The notes: generated by a model from the sequence alone, not told the origin. Positions 1 to 8,761 are shown, numbered from the stretch's first letter. The stretch is DNA of 38,875 nt from Candidatus Iainarchaeum sp. (GCA_030445695.1 JASUTF010000004.1:1-38875); one strand, 5' to 3'. A program made the numbers and translations.

Positions 1-640
1 TCGCGGCTGCAAGAACGTCAATCGCCTTCTCCACCCTCTTCACAAACTCCTCCGGCGCCATCGGGGCATCTATGTCCACCAGCCGGAAGAAGTCCTCCAC
101 GTGCTCTTCGCCCACTATTCTGGCGGCGGCGTCGGCAAGGGCGTTTATGTCCACGCCCAGTTCTTCCTTGTACATGTTCGTGAAGAAGTCGGCCCCTGTC
201 TTCGAGAGGTCTGGGTCGAAATACGATTGTTTTGACGCGTCGTATTCAATGGTGTTCAGTATGATCTCCGGATCGAGGTTGGAGCCCACCGTCTGCTTCC
301 TCCACTCCACAAGGAAGGCGGAAAGGTTCAAGGGCTGCTTGTTCCACACCTCGTAGAACTTTGCCAGTATGTCCTTTGCCTTCTCGGGCCGCTCGTTCAG
401 CCGGCCGAGGAAGAGAATTTGGTTCAGCGCCACGGCGCTCTGCCAGTTGCCGTCAGGGAACACGTCGGCCACTATTTTGCCAAGGGTCGCAGCAGCATCC
501 TTATCTGCCATTATTCTGGATACCGTTTCAACGTGCGGCTGAATCCACTTTCTCGTCTCCTCCGCACTCACGTTCTTTCCGGCGTCCCTCCATATGCCCG
601 TGAGAAATTTCACCGCGTCCTGAATATTTCCGTTGCCCAT
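1..640 (-). CDS. hypothetical helical protein, truncated at window edge (MGNGNIQDAVKFLTGIWRDAGKNVSAEETRKW...)
   Basis: Not in the ORF track because it runs off the window. Minus frame is open from ATG (cat at 638-640) to base 1 with no stop, giving a sensible amphipathic-helical composition. Confidence 0.75.
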   Translation of the reverse strand, partial: MGNGNIQDAVKFLTGIWRDAGKNVSAEETRKWIQPHVETVSRIMADKDAAATLGKIVADVFPDGNWQSAVALNQILFLGRLNERPEKAKDILAKFYEVWNKQPLNLSAFLVEWRKQTVGSNLDPEIILNTIEYDASKQSYFDPDLSKTGADFFTNMYKEELGVDINALADAAARIVGEEHVEDFFRLVDIDAPMAPEEFVKRVEKAIDVLAAA

Positions 641-739
641 GTGAATAAATCGCAGCGGCTGAATTAAAACGTTCCTGAACTCTGTTACTCGGTTTTGGGG
701 GTAACAACGTCTTTTTATCCCCTCCCCCCATATACTTAC

Positions 740-2497
740 ATGGAGTTCCGTGTACTTGCGGAGACCTTCGACCGGCTGGAGCGGACCTCTGCCCGCCTCG
801 AACTCATGGACATCCTCGCCTCTCTCCTCGCCAGGGCAGACGCCTCCAACGTGGATAAGATTATATACCTCCTGCAGGGCCGTGTTGCTGCTCCCTATAC
901 CGGTATAGAGCTGGGAATAGGGGAGAAGCTCGCGATACAGGCCATTGCCCGGGCGTTTGGTGTGAATGCAGATGAGGTGGAACGCCTCTACAAAGAACTC
1001 GGCGACCTGGGGAGCGTTGCAGAACGGCTTGCGGGTAACAAGAAGCAGATGACATTATTCTCTCAACCGCTCACCGTGGAACGCGTCTACGACAACTTCT
1101 ATCGCATCGCCACCGCCTCCGGCTCTGGCTCACAGGAACTGAAGCTCCGGCTTCTCATAGATCTGCTCAACGACGCGGAGCCCCTTGAGGCCAGATACAT
1201 CGTCCGCATCCCCTTGGGGAAGTTACGTCTCGGTGTCGGGGACGCCACGATACTTGAGGCCCTTGCCATTGCAAGGACGGGCTCCCGCGAGTTTAAGGAG
1301 CGACTGGAGCGCGCATACAACCTCTGTTCGGACCTCGGGTACGTGGCGAAGGTGCTCTACGAAAAGGGCCCCGAAGCCATTCAGAACTTCAAGATCGTTG
1401 TGGGTATCCCCATCCGTCCCGCTCTTGCCCAGCGTGCCCAATCAGCCGAAGAAATTGTTTCTCGTCTCGGCACGTGCGCTGCGGAGGCAAAGTATGACGG
1501 GTTCCGCTGCCAGATACACAAGAAGGGCGATAAGGTCTGGATATTTTCCCGCCGGTTAGAAAACATGACGAACATGTTCCCCGAGATCATAGAGGGAACC
1601 TTGAAGCAGTTCGACGCGGAGGAGGCCATTTTTGAGGGGGAGGCAATCGCCTACAACGAGGAGACGGGTGAGTTCTACCCCTTCCAGATGACCATCCAGC
1701 GCAAGCGTAAGTACGGCATAAAAGAGGCGGCAGAGGAGTACCCGCTGAAACTCTTTGCTTTCGACCTTATATATGCTGACGGCGTTGACTACACGCCTAA
1801 ACCGTATAAGGAGCGGCGTGCAGAGCTTGAGAAGAGGATAAAAAAGGGAGACGTGCTCGATCTTTCCGAGAAGGTGATCGTCTCCACTGCCGAGGATCTT
1901 GAGAAGTTCTTTGAGTCCTGTGTTGAGCGTGGCCTCGAAGGGATCGTTGCAAAGGACCTGAACGCCCCCTACATCGCCGGGGCGAGGAAGTGGGCATGGA
2001 TAAAGTTGAAGAGGTCATACAGGGGAGAGCTCTCCGACACGCTGGACGTTGTGATCGTCGGCTACTACAAGGGGAGAGGCAAGCGTTCGCAGTTCGGCCT
2101 TGGGGGTATTCTGGTGGCCGTCTACGACAAGGACGAGGACACGTTCAGAACCATAGCGAAGGTGGGTTCCGGCTTCACGGAGGAGCAGCTCGTGGAGATG
2201 AAGAAGATACTCGACGAAATTGCTGTCCCCCACCGTCCGGCCCGCGTCGTTTCCTTCCTCGAGCCGGACGTCTGGGTGGAGCCGAAATACGTCATAACCG
2301 TTACCGCTGACGAGATTACGAGGAGTCCTAACCATACGGCTGGCTGGGACGGGAAGAGGGGCTATGCTCTGCGCTTCCCGCGTATCGTGGGCTGGATCCG
2401 CTCGGACAAGGCCCCCGAAGACGCTACAACCGTTCAGGAAGTTGTTGAGATGTATAAGCAGCAGAGGACAGTCATCACCGGTGATGAGAATGCGTAG
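740..2497 (+). CDS. lig: ATP-dependent DNA ligase
   Basis: Contains the AEAKYDGFRCQIH active-site motif and downstream EGIVAKDL / WIKLKRSY nucleotidyltransferase motifs. The track ORF starts at 695, but MEFRVLAETFDRLE at 740 is the more likely start. Confidence 0.95.
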   Translation: MEFRVLAETFDRLERTSARLELMDILASLLARADASNVDKIIYLLQGRVAAPYTGIELGIGEKLAIQAIARAFGVNADEVERLYKELGDLGSVAERLAGNKKQMTLFSQPLTVERVYDNFYRIATASGSGSQELKLRLLIDLLNDAEPLEARYIVRIPLGKLRLGVGDATILEALAIARTGSREFKERLERAYNLCSDLGYVAKVLYEKGPEAIQNFKIVVGIPIRPALAQRAQSAEEIVSRLGTCAAEAKYDGFRCQIHKKGDKVWIFSRRLENMTNMFPEIIEGTLKQFDAEEAIFEGEAIAYNEETGEFYPFQMTIQRKRKYGIKEAAEEYPLKLFAFDLIYADGVDYTPKPYKERRAELEKRIKKGDVLDLSEKVIVSTAEDLEKFFESCVERGLEGIVAKDLNAPYIAGARKWAWIKLKRSYRGELSDTLDVVIVGYYKGRGKRSQFGLGGILVAVYDKDEDTFRTIAKVGSGFTEEQLVEMKKILDEIAVPHRPARVVSFLEPDVWVEPKYVITVTADEITRSPNHTAGWDGKRGYALRFPRIVGWIRSDKAPEDATTVQEVVEMYKQQRTVITGDENA

Positions 2498-2720
2498 AAG
2501 GATGCACTGGAGCGGTTTCAAGGTGTTCGTCCTCTCTACCTTCATCGTGGTGGCTGTGGTCATATACGTCTACGTTCTGAACCTTTACCTCGGCCGCTGG
2601 AAGGCATACTTCATGCGCTCCGGGAACCTGATGTATTACGTCTACCTGACCCTGTTTACGTTCATATGCGTCCAGATCATGAAGTATCTCTGGAAGTGGC
2701 AGGTGCGGGGGCTCACCTGA
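2484..2720 (+). CDS. small membrane protein (2 predicted TM segments)
   Basis: MRMRRRMHWSGFKVFVLSTFIVVAVVIYVYV...LMYYVYLTLFTFICVQIMKYLW. Overlaps the ligase 3' end. Confidence 0.6.
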   Translation: MRMRRRMHWSGFKVFVLSTFIVVAVVIYVYVLNLYLGRWKAYFMRSGNLMYYVYLTLFTFICVQIMKYLWKWQVRGLT

Positions 2721-3033
2721 CCCGTGCACCCACCTTTACGTCCCTGTCGGGCAGAAGGAGCGCCACGTTCTCCCCGTCGTCCGCTGCCAGAAGCATGCCC
2801 TGTGAAGTCACGCCCATGAGCTTCTTCGGCTCGAGGTTCGCCAGAACCACGATCTTCCTCCCTTCGAGCTCCTCCGGGCTGTATATTCCCTTCAGACCGG
2901 CTACCAGCGTTCTCTCCTCGTCCCCGAGATCCACTATCAGTTTGTAGAGCTTCTTGCTCCCGGGAATGTCCTCCACCTTCTTCACGAGGGCAACGCGGAT
3001 GTCCAGTTTCGCGAACTCGTCGTAGGATACCAT
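2713..3033 (-). CDS. stand-alone tRNA-binding OB-fold protein (MetRS C-terminal/beta-like, CsaA-like)
   Basis: Pattern YDEFAKLDIRVALVKKVEDIPGSKKLYKLIVDLGDEERTLVAGLKGIYSPEELEGRKIVVLANLEPKKLMGVTSQGMLLAA is typical of the tRNA_bind family. Confidence 0.9.
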   Translation of the reverse strand: MVSYDEFAKLDIRVALVKKVEDIPGSKKLYKLIVDLGDEERTLVAGLKGIYSPEELEGRKIVVLANLEPKKLMGVTSQGMLLAADDGENVALLLPDRDVKVGARVR

Positions 3034-3065
3034 GGTTATAAACGTGTCCGCAACATAATTAAACC

Positions 3066-3644
3066 GTGCGCATAAAGCTCGTTGCAGCGGTGAAGGACCC
3101 GAAGGTTCTGCTCATGCAGATGAAGAACGACCCCGACGTCATTCCCAAGGGCAGCACCACCTACGTTGAGACGCTCCTCTTCATGATGCAGGGCGCATAC
3201 GGTGCCCCCGACCTCTATGCCATCCGTGTCTGGGACGAGCGGGACGAGAAGGCGGTTCTTGTCCATCTCGGCCATGGTCTTCGCAACCAAGAAGAGGACG
3301 TCGTGGAAACGGGTGAGAAGGACCGACTTCTTTACAAGCTACAGAACCTCGGCTACCAGCCCGTGGGCGAGTTTACCGTCTCGGAGTGGAAGTATCGCTG
3401 GAGGGAGTTCTTCGGGGATATCATTACCGTGGAGGGTCTTGGTACGTTCATACGCATCTACCGCGAGTTTCCAGGAGAGGACTCCAACGTTTTCGCGGAA
3501 CGTCAGCGGAAGGCCTTCGAGTTTCTCCGACGTTTTGGGATAAAAAAGGAGGATCTGCTGCCCTACGACGTGCGCGGTTTGATCGTCGTGATGCTTCTCC
3601 AGCAGATGGAGCAGCAGGCACAGCAGGGGCAGGGGCAGCAATAA
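3066..3644 (+). CDS. hypothetical protein, possibly CYTH-like
   Basis: GTG start. ITVEGLGTFIRIYREF resembles the V-x-GLG-x-F-x-E segment of CYTH-fold proteins. Weak family assignment. Confidence 0.6.
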   Translation: MRIKLVAAVKDPKVLLMQMKNDPDVIPKGSTTYVETLLFMMQGAYGAPDLYAIRVWDERDEKAVLVHLGHGLRNQEEDVVETGEKDRLLYKLQNLGYQPVGEFTVSEWKYRWREFFGDIITVEGLGTFIRIYREFPGEDSNVFAERQRKAFEFLRRFGIKKEDLLPYDVRGLIVVMLLQQMEQQAQQGQGQQ

Positions 3645-3672
3645 AAGTATTTCCCGGCAAAGATCTTGTCGC

Positions 3673-3747
3673 GGGCCCGTGGTCTAGCCTGGCTATGACG
3701 TCGCCCTTACGAGGCGAAGGTCCCCGGTTCAAATCCGGGCGGGCCCA
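3673..3747 (+). tRNA. tRNA-Val (anticodon TAC)
   Basis: Manual cloverleaf: acceptor GGGCCCG/CGGGCCC, anticodon arm TCGCC-CTTACGA-GGCGA, T arm CCCGG-TTCAAAT-CCGGG. No encoded CCA. Confidence 0.95.
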
Positions 3748-3756
3748 CTTCTCTGC

Positions 3757-3866
3757 ACATTTCATTTAGCTGCGAATTCGTATTCAGGGGATCTTCGACC
3801 CCCTTGTACTCAGTTGTGGGTACGGGTTCGTAGAACCCGTGGCCGCGTTCGCGGCTCAATGAAATG
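3757..3866 (+). repeat. structured element downstream of tRNA-Val (long imperfect hairpin with internal hairpins)
   Basis: CATTTCATT-T-AGCTGCGAA (3758-3776) pairs with TTCGCGGCT-C-AATGAAATG (3848-3866). Internal hairpins are GGGGaTC-TTC-GACCCC and ACGGGTTC-GTA-GAACCCGT. First 56 nt are homologous to 36733-36787. Confidence 0.75.
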
Positions 3867-3875
3867 GGCTTCGCG

Positions 3876-3892
3876 ATCCGGGCAGGCCCACT
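3876..3892 (+). repeat. partial 3'-end copy of tRNA-Val
   Basis: ATCCGGGCAGGCCCACT versus tRNA ATCCGGGCGGGCCCACT (3733-3749): 16/17 identical. Confidence 0.85.
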
Positions 3893-4008
3893 CCAATCCC
3901 TTTTGGTTTTCTCGCAATAATTTTTGGGTTTGAATGTAGTTCGTTTTTATTCACCCTGCCACCAACTATTAACTTATGAGTAGTGGTAACACCCGTGGGG
4001 TGATAGGT

Positions 4009-7000
4009 ATGCGTGGCTTCTACGCGCTATTTGCAATAATACTCATCCTTGCGGCTCACGTGGCGTACGCAGAGGACGATGCAGCCATATGGATCACGTC
4101 CCCGAAGGACGGTTCTGAAGTGCTCGGGAAGTATGCTGACGTTTCCGTTTCTTTCTACGGCGGTGATAGAATAGACCTCTTTGTGGACGGTAAATACACA
4201 GCGTTTAAGGGAGGTCTGGCCGGAAAATACTCGTACACTTTTGAAAATGTTGAGCTCGGCGATATCGGTTCGCACACGATTACCGTAAAGCTCTACGACT
4301 GTGCAAACGCTGTTAACGGGCAGTGCAACTTCCTGGATCAGGACAGCGTGGACGTGACTGTCCGCTACATACAGCTGAGCGGCAGTAAAACAGTGCCCGT
4401 TGGTTCCCCTGCCAGTTACACGGCTCGCGTGTGCTACGCGGACAAGGTTGCCTTCTACGTGAACGGTGAGAAGGTCACGGACAAGAGTGCCAACGACGAG
4501 GGCTGTACCAGCGTTTCCTTCTCCTACACGCCGCAGGAGGTCGGCAGCTACACGATCCGCGCAGACGCTGTTAAATGCCTCATCGGGGGGTGGTTCTGCA
4601 ACTGGGACAGCCCCCTTGACTCGGATTCCCTCACGCTCAACGTTACCGAGAAGTATTCCGTGACGATCCAGGAGCCCAGGACGGGTTACGTGATACACTC
4701 ATCTCCCTTCGACGTGGGCGTCCAGTACTCCGGATTCGACGGATGTTCGAACCCGGCCATTGCCATTTACGTTGACGACGAATTCAAGACAAAGAAAAAC
4801 CTGACCAGCGGTTCCGGGAGCGTTCTTTTCAGCATCTCCGTCCCCGAGGGCGAGCACACAATCAAGGCGGCGGGTTACTGCAACTACCCGAACAAGGAAG
4901 ACGGCTACGCGGGGCACAGCGTAACCATAAAAGCGGATTACTTGGAGGACATACGAATAACGTCCCCCGCCAGCAACACCACCACGGATAAGTCAAGCAT
5001 TGATGTGGACTACTCTTATGACGGCCTCGGGTTCTGTTCCAGTCCAATGGCGTACATATACGTTAACGACGTGCTGAAGGACGGGAAGTCCCTCAGCGGC
5101 TATTCCGGAACGGGATCCTTCACAGTGGGGCTGGAGAAGGGAGCGAATGACATAGAGGTCGTGCTCCGCTGCCAGAAGACATACGGTGCCAAGGATCTTG
5201 TGGAGGTCTCCGACTCCGTAACGGTGAACTACGAACCGCCCACGCCACCCCCACCATCCAACGAGCCCCCCAAGATAGAGTCCGTTGACGTTGAGCCGTC
5301 CAACACCGTCGAGTGGGGCACGTTTGTAACAGTCACGGTCACTGCAAGCGATCCCGACGGCGTGGACGATCTGGACGATCTTGTGGTCAAACTTGTGGAC
5401 GGTCCCTGTGATAAGAGAGAACACTACGGGCTCTACATCGAACCGTTTACCGGAGATACTGCCAGCGTTACCATGAGGACGGACTGGATAAAGGGCTGGC
5501 AGCAGGGCACGAGGATACCGCCCGGAACCTACACGCTCTGCGTGAAGGCGTATGACGATTCAGGCGACTACGACGAGGCATCAAAGACTCTTACAATACT
5601 GGAGCAGTATGTTCCTCCCAGCGTGAGCGTGGAAGTCCCCTATGAGAACTACAGGGTTGGCTGGGCAGTCCACATAGAAGCCCGTGCCACGGGTACTGAC
5701 CTTGAACTGCTCGAGGCGAACGTTTACCGTGGTTGGGACGATCCCGTGTTTGTCCGCCGCCTCTTCGAGGAGTGCTCCGGCAATTCCTGCGAACTGAACG
5801 CGAACTTTGTGCCCATGATTGCAGGGCACTACACAGTGGTGGCCAGGGTCGTGGACTCAAATGGTGCGGAGGCCACGGCTGAGGACAGTTTCAACGTTCT
5901 TCCATCCCCGCCCAGGAATCAGGAGCCCGTTGCGAAGATTTATACCCCGAAGAAAGCCAGCCCCGGAAGGACCTTCCAGTTTACAGTCTGCGGTTCTGAT
6001 TCCGACGGGGAAGTCGTCACGGTGGCGGGCAAGGTCGGCTCCGGCGACTGGGTCTATAAGACGCCCAACTCCAAAGGCTGTGCGGAGTTCAGCGGAACGG
6101 CACCGAGCAGCCCCACCACAGTCACCGTATATGGTAAGGCGAAGGATGACGACGGTGCCTGGAGTTCCGTGGTTTCAAAGACCATCGAGGTGAACTACTC
6201 TGCCCCCGTCGTGGAGGCGATGAACGTTCCTCCAAAGGTCTTTGTGGGCAGGGATTTCAACATTTCCGTCATCGTGAGCGACGTAGACCGCGATCTTGAC
6301 AGGGTAGTCCTGGAGATCGTAAAGAGCGGCATCACCGTCGGTCGCTACAGCAAGCCCGTTGATGAGGACGGTGGAACTGTTGTCTTCACGGTGTCTGTTT
6401 CCGAGGATGGGAACTATACCGCTTTCGTTACTGCCTACGACCGGCAGGGACTGAAGGCGTCCCGTTCCGAGAACTTCGAGGCAGTGTTCCCGCCGAACGA
6501 ACCACCCGTCGTCGACTCGGTTGAGATACTGGGCGATGTTTATGTGGGCGAGCCCTTTGACATGAACGTCTGCGCCCACGACCCTGATGATCATGTCCAG
6601 TGGATATCCTACCGCATCGAGAAGGGTGCAGCAGGTGCCTCTCGCGTCTGGGCGGACGGCTGCCACGTGATTACCGTTCCATCCCCGGGCGTTTCTGCAC
6701 CCGGCGACTACGAGATGAACGTGTGGGCCGTTGACTACAGAAACGCCAACAGCGAGATTTACACGCTAACGCTGCACGTGGTGTCCCCAGAGCACCCGCC
6801 GAAGATCGAGGCCTTTGACCTGCCGCCCGATCTGCAGGTCGGCAAGGAATACACGGTTCCAGTTACCGTCAGCGACCCGGATGGCGACCTGTCCTACGTG
6901 GAGCTCAACGTTTATAGTGTGGATACGGGTGGACTCGTTGCAAGGGATGAGAAACCAGTGTCTGGCTACGAGGCAAACGCAACGCTCCACTTCACAGTGA

Positions 7001-8577
7001 ACAGAATAGGTCCGTACCGGATAGTCCTCGCGGTCTACGACAAGGCAGGGCACTCCGACGACAGAACGATCGCTATATTTGCAGACGACAATATCCCGCC
7101 CAGCGTTGAGGTACGGTGGACGAAAGATGTGAACGTCCCCGGCGTCATCTACGTGGACTTCAAGGCCCACGACAACTACGAGCTGAACGTCGCAAAGGTC
7201 TACTACCGCAGAGCCGGTTCGAACGAGTGGATCTTCCACGAGGCGTATGAGCTCAGCGGAACGGAGTACGAGGTGCAGGCGGGCATTCCCGTTTTCGAGC
7301 CCGGCGAATACAACATGATGATCGTGGTTTCCGACGTTGCGGGCAACGAGGCGACTGCATACGCTTCAGCACGTGCAGTGGACGAGATCGCACCGGTGAT
7401 CACCATAACCGCACCGAACGAGGTGAACCAGGGCGAGGAGTTCCAGTTCAGGGTGGACGTCACGGACAACTACAAGATCGGCTCCGTCTACGTCAAGGTG
7501 GATGGGAACACCATCTACTCAAACGAATCCGTTAATTCGAACCACTGGAGCGAGACGTTCACATACACGTTCACCCACGCCAGCCAGCACCACATTGAGG
7601 TGGTGGCGGAGGACGTGCTCCACAACGAGGTGACTAAGGAGCACCCCGTTGAAGTGCATACCGTCGATGCCAACGCGCCGGTCATCGAACTGAACGCCTG
7701 GTACGACGAGAACACCAACTACATCCTCTGGGAGGTGCACGTCACCGATCCGAACCTTGCGGACGTGAACGTATACCTCAACGGTGAATACTTGGGCTCC
7801 TGCGACGTGAGCGACGGCGTGGCGGACTGCGGTGGCGGACACGTCGTTGACGAGGCAGGGAAATACACGGTGAAGGTCGTCGCGGTGGACGAGTTCGGCA
7901 ACCGCTCCGAGAAGAGTGTTACCATAACCATCACTGACGAGCCACCCGTTCTGAACATCTCCGCACCGGCAACGGTGCCCGTTGGGGGCACTGCGACAAT
8001 ACACGTCTCCGCATCCGACGACTTCGGACTTGCGCACATAGAGTTGAACGGCTACGGCATCGGCGTGGACGAGAACATCAGCGGGAGAGCGTTTGAACGC
8101 GACTTCAACGTTGTGCTGTCCAAAGAGGGAGAGTACGCTTACAGAGTCGCAGTGACTGACACGGCGGGCCACAGGGTTGAGAAGAACGTCACCATCGTTG
8201 CCACAACCGAGGGACACACCTACGATCTCGTGCTGACGGCATACAGCGGCACCACCGCCAGGGTTGTTGTCCAGGGCAAGATAGACGGATCCCTTGTGGA
8301 TCTATACTGCTCCGACGTAGTGGTGAACATAGAACCCGCCGACTCGGAGACGCCCATGGGTTCCTACACGACGCACGACACGATTGTGGACAACCACAAG
8401 GCCTGCGAAGTTGTGGTGACCGGAACGGGCAAGTACATAGTCAGGGCAACATGGATGGGCGTGACGAAGGGAACAATCGTGACGGTGTTCTCCGAATCGG
8501 TGGCAGCGCCGGAGAGCGTGTGGGTCGCCCTTGTCCTGGGGCTCGTTGCCCTGGGTGTGCTCGGGCGGCTCATCTAA
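4009..8577 (+). CDS. large secreted/cell-surface protein with tandem Ig-like/PKD-like domains and C-terminal TM anchor
   Basis: Signal peptide MRGFYALFAIILILAAHVAYA. Many repeats of the form PPxVxxxxxPxxVxVGxxFxxxVxVxDxDxDL. Terminal hydrophobic VWVALVLGLVALGVLGRLI. The track start at 3976 is possible, but 4009 has a GGTGAT ribosome-binding site. Confidence 0.85.
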   Translation: MRGFYALFAIILILAAHVAYAEDDAAIWITSPKDGSEVLGKYADVSVSFYGGDRIDLFVDGKYTAFKGGLAGKYSYTFENVELGDIGSHTITVKLYDCANAVNGQCNFLDQDSVDVTVRYIQLSGSKTVPVGSPASYTARVCYADKVAFYVNGEKVTDKSANDEGCTSVSFSYTPQEVGSYTIRADAVKCLIGGWFCNWDSPLDSDSLTLNVTEKYSVTIQEPRTGYVIHSSPFDVGVQYSGFDGCSNPAIAIYVDDEFKTKKNLTSGSGSVLFSISVPEGEHTIKAAGYCNYPNKEDGYAGHSVTIKADYLEDIRITSPASNTTTDKSSIDVDYSYDGLGFCSSPMAYIYVNDVLKDGKSLSGYSGTGSFTVGLEKGANDIEVVLRCQKTYGAKDLVEVSDSVTVNYEPPTPPPPSNEPPKIESVDVEPSNTVEWGTFVTVTVTASDPDGVDDLDDLVVKLVDGPCDKREHYGLYIEPFTGDTASVTMRTDWIKGWQQGTRIPPGTYTLCVKAYDDSGDYDEASKTLTILEQYVPPSVSVEVPYENYRVGWAVHIEARATGTDLELLEANVYRGWDDPVFVRRLFEECSGNSCELNANFVPMIAGHYTVVARVVDSNGAEATAEDSFNVLPSPPRNQEPVAKIYTPKKASPGRTFQFTVCGSDSDGEVVTVAGKVGSGDWVYKTPNSKGCAEFSGTAPSSPTTVTVYGKAKDDDGAWSSVVSKTIEVNYSAPVVEAMNVPPKVFVGRDFNISVIVSDVDRDLDRVVLEIVKSGITVGRYSKPVDEDGGTVVFTVSVSEDGNYTAFVTAYDRQGLKASRSENFEAVFPPNEPPVVDSVEILGDVYVGEPFDMNVCAHDPDDHVQWISYRIEKGAAGASRVWADGCHVITVPSPGVSAPGDYEMNVWAVDYRNANSEIYTLTLHVVSPEHPPKIEAFDLPPDLQVGKEYTVPVTVSDPDGDLSYVELNVYSVDTGGLVARDEKPVSGYEANATLHFTVNRIGPYRIVLAVYDKAGHSDDRTIAIFADDNIPPSVEVRWTKDVNVPGVIYVDFKAHDNYELNVAKVYYRRAGSNEWIFHEAYELSGTEYEVQAGIPVFEPGEYNMMIVVSDVAGNEATAYASARAVDEIAPVITITAPNEVNQGEEFQFRVDVTDNYKIGSVYVKVDGNTIYSNESVNSNHWSETFTYTFTHASQHHIEVVAEDVLHNEVTKEHPVEVHTVDANAPVIELNAWYDENTNYILWEVHVTDPNLADVNVYLNGEYLGSCDVSDGVADCGGGHVVDEAGKYTVKVVAVDEFGNRSEKSVTITITDEPPVLNISAPATVPVGGTATIHVSASDDFGLAHIELNGYGIGVDENISGRAFERDFNVVLSKEGEYAYRVAVTDTAGHRVEKNVTIVATTEGHTYDLVLTAYSGTTARVVVQGKIDGSLVDLYCSDVVVNIEPADSETPMGSYTTHDTIVDNHKACEVVVTGTGKYIVRATWMGVTKGTIVTVFSESVAAPESVWVALVLGLVALGVLGRLI

Positions 8578-8637
8578 CGCCACCCTTTTTATTCTTGTCC
8601 CGCCGAAAACTATATGCTTTACCCGGGTCTCTGTAAA

Positions 8638-8652
8638 GCAGGGTTTGCCCGG
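8638..8652 (+). repeat. possible degenerate 5'-end copy of tRNA-Leu
   Basis: GCAGGGTTTGCCCGG resembles tRNA 5' GCGGGGGTGCCCGAG with one indel. Lies just after a TATA-like ACTATATG at 8609-8616. Confidence 0.4.
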
Positions 8653-8677
8653 CTCCGGTGCCGGGCGACAATCCTTT

Positions 8678-8761
8678 GCGGGGGTGCCCGAGGGGACAAA
8701 GGGGCCGGATTGAGGGTCCGGTGGCTTAGTGCCTGCCTGGGTTCGAATCCCAGCCCCCGCA
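8678..8761 (+). tRNA. tRNA-Leu (anticodon GAG)
   Basis: Class II tRNA: acceptor GCGGGGG/CCCCCGC, anticodon arm CCGGA-TTGAGGG-TCCGG, long variable arm, T arm CTGGG-TTCGAAT-CCCAG. Confidence 0.95.

Noticed and set aside
8641-8677. GCCCGGC...GCCGGGC hairpin as a simple intrinsic terminator of the surface-protein gene
   Set aside because: Not followed by a T tract (GACAATCCTTTGCGG), and it lies inside the presumed tRNA-Leu leader. A more likely termination signal is CCCTTTTTATTC at 8583.
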